From: Hufsiella ginkgonis
GTDB taxonomy: Bacteria; Bacteroidota; Bacteroidia; Sphingobacteriales; Sphingobacteriaceae
Direction: 5' to 3'
Length of the DNA: 64,000 nucleotides
Assembly: GCF_009834915.1 (NCBI RefSeq)
Contig: NZ_WVHS01000003.1
Location: forward strand, 777,988 to 841,987
The position numbers were made by a program, and so were the translations under genes. The notes under the pieces are model-generated. The model was not told where the DNA came from, ran no database searches, and saw nothing but the letters and a program-made list of their open reading frames with translations. Of the stretch, positions 60,171 to 64,000 are shown piece after piece. Numbering within the stretch: position 1 is the first letter of the stretch; each line of letters starts with the position of its first letter.

Positions 60171-63100
60171 ATGAAAAAGTTAGCAGTTCTATTAGCCGGA
60201 TTAGGAACTTTCGCCATGCTTTCCAGCATGATCCTGCGTTCCGGACATCCGCAAGCGGCCGAGGCCGACGGACCCCGCCGGGCGGAGATCCTGTTCCTGG
60301 GTAATCTTTCAAAACACCACGATTCGGGCAAATACGCACCCTCGCTGGCGATCGACCTGTTTGCCCGGAACATTAACATTACGTATACCACCGACACCGC
60401 CGACCTGAACCCGGCTACGCTGGGCAAGTACGATGGCATGATCATTTACGCCAACTACGACAAGATCAACCCCTTGCAGGAAAAAGCGTTAAAAGATTTC
60501 GTGGAAGGTGGCAAAGGCCTTATCCCGCTTCACTGTGCGTCGGCTTGTTTTACCAACTCCGACTGGTACATCCAGGCGGTGGGCGGCAAGTTTAAAAGCC
60601 ATGGTACCGGCGTGTTTAAAACAACCACGGTGTTAGCATCGCACCCGGTGATGAACGGGGTGAACGAGTTTGCCTCGTGGGACGAGTCGTACGTGCACGA
60701 ACGGGTCAACCCCGACAAAACGGTGCTCCAGGAGCGCACCAATTCCGACGGAACCAGGGAACCCTGGACCTGGGTACGTACCCAGGGCAAAGGCCGCGTG
60801 TTTTACACCGCGGGCGGGCATAACGACAGCACCTGGACACAACCCGATTTTGTAAAGCTGATCGGCAACGGCGTGCTGTGGGCCATCGGCGATAAGGTGG
60901 CGGCAGAAGTCGCTGCATTTCACCCCCCGGTGCTGAAATACAACGATACCACCATTGTGCCCAATTACCCGCGGCCGGTGCCCTATACCAGCCTGAACGC
61001 CACTCCGGCAAGGGCGCCCCGTTACCAGTACGCCCTTTCGGCCGAAGAGTCGATGAAGACCATGCAGGTACCTTCAGGTTTCGAAGTGAAACTGTTTGCC
61101 TCAGAACCGGATATTACTAACCCCATCGCTATGCAGTGGGACGAGCACGGGCGTTTATGGATCGTAGAATCGGTAGATTACCCGAATACCTTCGTAGAAA
61201 CGGACGGCGCATCCAACGACCGCATAAAGATCTGCGAAGACACCGATGGAGACGGCAAAGCCGATAAGTTCACCGTATTCGCGGATAAGCTGAATATACC
61301 CACCAGCCTGGTGTTTGCCAATGGCGGCATCATCGTATCGATGGCTCCCGGTTTTCTTTTTCTGAAGGACACCAACGGGGATGACAAAGCTGATATCCGC
61401 CAAACCATCGGCTCGGGCTGGGGGAAAGGCGATACCCATGCGGGCCCCTCTAATCTCCAGTACGGCTTCGATAATAAGATCTGGGGCGTGTTGGGTTACT
61501 CGGGCTATAGCGGCAAGATCGATGGCCCTAACAACGGTGTTCGTCCCGCGCAGGCTCTCTATCGCCTTAATCCCGACGGTACGCAGCTGGAGTTCCTGGC
61601 ACAGTCTACCAATAACACCTGGGGGCTCGGCTTTACAGAAGACAACCACGTATTCGTTTCTACCGCCAACGGCGATCACAGCGACTATTTTTCGATGCCC
61701 GCCAGGTATATGCAGTACACGCTGCCGCCGGCCACCGTTACGGCGGCTGCACCAACAGGACCAGGCAACCGGCAGGGGAGATCGGCCGCTGCCACGCTTC
61801 AGCCGCTGCAGATCATCCAGGGGCACCTGGATATGCATACGCTTACCCCGAACCTGCGGCAAGTCGACGTTTGGGGTGGGTTTACCGCCGCTGCCGGTCA
61901 CCATTTTTACACAGCCCGCAATTACCCGAAGGAGTACTGGAACCGCGTGGCCCTCATCAACGAGCCCACAGGCCGCTTGCTTCACCGGGGCATCATAGAG
62001 CGTAAAGGCGCCGGGTTTACCGAGAAGGACGGATGGAACCTGCTGGCAAGTAACGATGAGTGGGTAGGCCCGGTACAAGCCGAAGTGGGGCCCGATGGAA
62101 ACGTTTGGGTGGCAGACTGGTATAACTATATCATCCAGCATAATCCTACGCCCGGCCCGAACGTAAGCCAGGGCAAGCAGTTTAAAACCGGGCAGGGCAA
62201 CGCGTACGAAACGCCGATGCGCGACATCCAGTACGGCAGGATCTACCGCATCGTTTACAAAAACGGGAAGAGTTTTACACCCGTTAAACTTTCGAAGAAC
62301 GATTTACAGGGGCTTATCAATGCGCTTAAAAGCGACAATATGTTCTGGCGCATGACCGCGCAGCGGCTATTGGTAGAAGCCAAAAATCCGGCCGCACCCG
62401 CTGAACTGTATAAAATCATTAATAACCGGTCGGTTGATGAAATCGGCCTTAACGGAGCGGCTGTCAACGCGTTATGGACGCTCAGCGGGTTAAAAGCTTT
62501 CACTGCGCCCGCAGCGGTACAAGTGGCCACCCAGGCGTTGTCTCACCCGGCGGCAGGCGTGCGCCGCGCAGCCGCGGAAGTATTGCCAAAAACACAGGCA
62601 ACCGCGGCAGCCATCCTGCGTGCCGGCCTATTGACCGATAAAGACCTGAACGTGCGTATGCATGCCATGGTGGTGCTGGCCGGCCTTCCGGCATCGGCAG
62701 CCACGGGCGAGGCATTGTATAAAGCAAGTGCCGATCCGCAGAACGCCGGCGATGAATGGATCGCCAAAGCCCTGCTTGCGGCGGCAGCCAACAACAGGGC
62801 AGGTTTTATCGCAGCCCTGCCGATGGAACTGCAGATGACCGACCTGTCGTCGCTCCAGGCATTGACGCTGCCTCAGCGCGTGCTGAAAGCGCTTACCTCC
62901 GAAACATATAGCTACATGATCCTGCCGGCCGATGCGCCCGCAAGCCGGGTGATCACGCCGTTCCCCATCGATGTCCGTTCGAAAGAACTGACCATTCGTA
63001 CAACCGTTGGTCCGCGTGGTTTTGGCGGGCGCAACGGAGGTCAGCAGCAACAGCAGCCCACGGCAAGCGGCCCGGTACGGGGCTTTATTATCGGGCAGGG

Positions 63101-63890
63101 AGGCGCTTTAAACGGCTTCGGGCTGTACCTGCAGGATGGAAAGGTGAACTTCGTGGTTAAACAAAACGGGAAAACCTACAGGGCTGTAACCACCGATCCA
63201 TTGCCCGACCGGTTCGCCCTGCAGGCACGCCTGGCGACGGATGGCACCATGAGCGTACTTGTTGACCAGCAGCCGGCAGCCTCGGCTAAGGCTCCCTCGG
63301 GATTTGTGAGCGCGCTGCCCGGCCTGGTACGGTTCGGTGCGGATAAGCCTGTCGCGGCGGCCGATAAAATGGGCACCTATCCCGGCAGCTTTGATTTTAC
63401 CGGTACGGCACAAGATCTTTCTATTAACCTTACCTCCAAGCTAACGCATGCAGGGCACACCATGAAGCCCTCGGCGCCTGCCAGGGTAGTGCCCGCCGCG
63501 CCGAAAGGCAAAACACTGGTACTGGAGATCAATACCGTGCCGGAGGCGATGAAGTTCGATACCAAGCTGTTCATGGTAAAAGCGGGGCAGAAGGTGATCA
63601 TCAACTTTAACAACAACGATTCGCAGCTGCATAACCTGGTGATCGGTAAGCCCGGTTCGCTGAACAAGATCGGGATGGCAGCAAACGCACTCGCCGCCGA
63701 CCCGAAAGGGCTGGAAAAAGGGTATGTACCGGATATCGCCGAAGTGATCGAATCTACGCCCCTGCTAAAGGGAGACGCAAACTTTACCCTCGAATTTACT
63801 GCTCCCGCCAGGCCCGGCGACTACCCGTTTATGTGCACTTTCCCCGGGCATTGGATGATGATGAACGGGATCATGCGGGTACAGCCTTAG
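60171..63890 (+). CDS. Multi-domain secreted protein: ThuA, sorbosone-dehydrogenase-like propeller, HEAT, cupredoxin
   Basis: A 1239-residue protein. After a signal peptide (about 1-30) comes a ThuA-like domain (about 35-245: YDGMIIYANYDKI, GGKGLIPLHCASACF), then a beta-propeller dehydrogenase-like domain (about 300-690: VKLFASEPDITNPIAMQWDE, DTHAGPSNLQYG), HEAT-like repeats (about 700-850), a LamG-like beta-sandwich (about 920-1080), and a C-terminal blue-copper domain (about 1120-1239) with ligands His in QLHNLVIG and Cys, His, Met in FMCTFPGHWMMM. No CxxCH haem motif is present, unlike many planctomycete relatives. It is likely a periplasmic sugar oxidoreductase that hands electrons to its own copper site. 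Confidence 0.9.
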   Translation: MKKLAVLLAGLGTFAMLSSMILRSGHPQAAEADGPRRAEILFLGNLSKHHDSGKYAPSLAIDLFARNINITYTTDTADLNPATLGKYDGMIIYANYDKINPLQEKALKDFVEGGKGLIPLHCASACFTNSDWYIQAVGGKFKSHGTGVFKTTTVLASHPVMNGVNEFASWDESYVHERVNPDKTVLQERTNSDGTREPWTWVRTQGKGRVFYTAGGHNDSTWTQPDFVKLIGNGVLWAIGDKVAAEVAAFHPPVLKYNDTTIVPNYPRPVPYTSLNATPARAPRYQYALSAEESMKTMQVPSGFEVKLFASEPDITNPIAMQWDEHGRLWIVESVDYPNTFVETDGASNDRIKICEDTDGDGKADKFTVFADKLNIPTSLVFANGGIIVSMAPGFLFLKDTNGDDKADIRQTIGSGWGKGDTHAGPSNLQYGFDNKIWGVLGYSGYSGKIDGPNNGVRPAQALYRLNPDGTQLEFLAQSTNNTWGLGFTEDNHVFVSTANGDHSDYFSMPARYMQYTLPPATVTAAAPTGPGNRQGRSAAATLQPLQIIQGHLDMHTLTPNLRQVDVWGGFTAAAGHHFYTARNYPKEYWNRVALINEPTGRLLHRGIIERKGAGFTEKDGWNLLASNDEWVGPVQAEVGPDGNVWVADWYNYIIQHNPTPGPNVSQGKQFKTGQGNAYETPMRDIQYGRIYRIVYKNGKSFTPVKLSKNDLQGLINALKSDNMFWRMTAQRLLVEAKNPAAPAELYKIINNRSVDEIGLNGAAVNALWTLSGLKAFTAPAAVQVATQALSHPAAGVRRAAAEVLPKTQATAAAILRAGLLTDKDLNVRMHAMVVLAGLPASAATGEALYKASADPQNAGDEWIAKALLAAAANNRAGFIAALPMELQMTDLSSLQALTLPQRVLKALTSETYSYMILPADAPASRVITPFPIDVRSKELTIRTTVGPRGFGGRNGGQQQQQPTASGPVRGFIIGQGGALNGFGLYLQDGKVNFVVKQNGKTYRAVTTDPLPDRFALQARLATDGTMSVLVDQQPAASAKAPSGFVSALPGLVRFGADKPVAAADKMGTYPGSFDFTGTAQDLSINLTSKLTHAGHTMKPSAPARVVPAAPKGKTLVLEINTVPEAMKFDTKLFMVKAGQKVIINFNNNDSQLHNLVIGKPGSLNKIGMAANALAADPKGLEKGYVPDIAEVIESTPLLKGDANFTLEFTAPARPGDYPFMCTFPGHWMMMNGIMRVQP

Positions 63891-63904
63891 CCGACAGTGA
63901 TGAT

Positions 63905-64000
63905 ATGAGCCTCAACATTAAATTCGGCGTAAGTACCTGGTTATGGACCTCGCCATTTTCAACCGATACCATCTCCCTGTTCGGGAAGATCAGGCAAATG
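63905..64000 (+). CDS. Sugar phosphate isomerase/epimerase family protein, 5' end only
   Basis: The first 32 codons are visible: SLNIKFGVSTWLWTSPFST then an amphipathic helix start (LFGKIRQM). This is the usual N-terminus of TIM-barrel sugar isomerases/epimerases of the ketose 3-epimerase type (FGVSTWLWTSPF). It begins 14 bases after the large oxidoreductase gene and is probably co-transcribed with it, which supports a sugar-oxidation or ketose-conversion pathway. The gene continues beyond the window. Confidence 0.75.
   Translation, partial: MSLNIKFGVSTWLWTSPFSTDTISLFGKIRQM

Overview
The window comes from a member of the Bacteroidota, probably Chitinophagaceae; the family is an inference from overall gene content. 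The signs are a SusC/SusD pair with a hybrid two-component regulator, a CcoN-CcoO fused cbb3 oxidase, TAnnTTTG promoter boxes, few Shine-Dalgarno sequences and many short secretory signals. GC content looks moderate, around 50%. No rRNA, tRNA, CRISPR array, complete insertion sequence or phage gene was seen.

Layout. 1-7575 (minus strand) is a cbb3-type cytochrome oxidase operon: a small membrane protein, ccoI, ccoS, ccoNO, ccoQ, ccoP and ccoG, the last running off the left edge. Divergent to it are a Cys-rich protein of unknown function and a coupled one-helix peptide (7713-9652). 10011-16966 holds a phosphorus and phospholipid scavenging group: phospholipase C on the minus strand, and on the plus strand a glycerophosphodiesterase, a GDPD-like/alkaline phosphatase fusion and an SDR. 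16995-31425 is a polysaccharide utilization locus: HTCS regulator, SusD and SusC on the minus strand, with a divergent GH2 beta-galactosidase and a DUF2264 protein. An amidohydrolase, a cold-shock protein, a transglutaminase-like protein and a HAD hydrolase follow.

35567-45713 is the most striking part. It is a co-directional run of Ser/Thr kinase, degenerate-FHA protein, 35-residue membrane peptide, PP2C phosphatase, a 1356-residue protein fusing a SEDS (RodA/FtsW) glycosyltransferase to a penicillin-binding transpeptidase, a canonical FHA protein, and a second near-duplicate kinase. The gene set matches the actinobacterial pstP-rodA-pbpA-pknA-pknB-fhaA/B operon, which couples cell-wall synthesis to Ser/Thr phosphorylation. 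Here it sits in a Bacteroidota genome with the polymerase and cross-linker in one polypeptide.

45759-64000 is mixed: a cupin, a class-C beta-lactamase-fold hydrolase, a sorbosone-dehydrogenase-like protein, a rifamycin-phosphotransferase/PEP-synthase-like enzyme, a small membrane protein sharing a 27-bp operator with the beta-lactamase-fold gene, VOC proteins (one truncated), a GH39 enzyme, an AraC regulator, a broken SIR2-like gene, a TPR-AAA+ ATPase paired with a TPR membrane protein, a lipoprotein, a very large ThuA/dehydrogenase/HEAT/cupredoxin protein, and the start of a sugar epimerase. Decay is concentrated at 53-60 kb: a cut-off VOC gene, a SIR2 remnant and a possible Fn3-like fragment.
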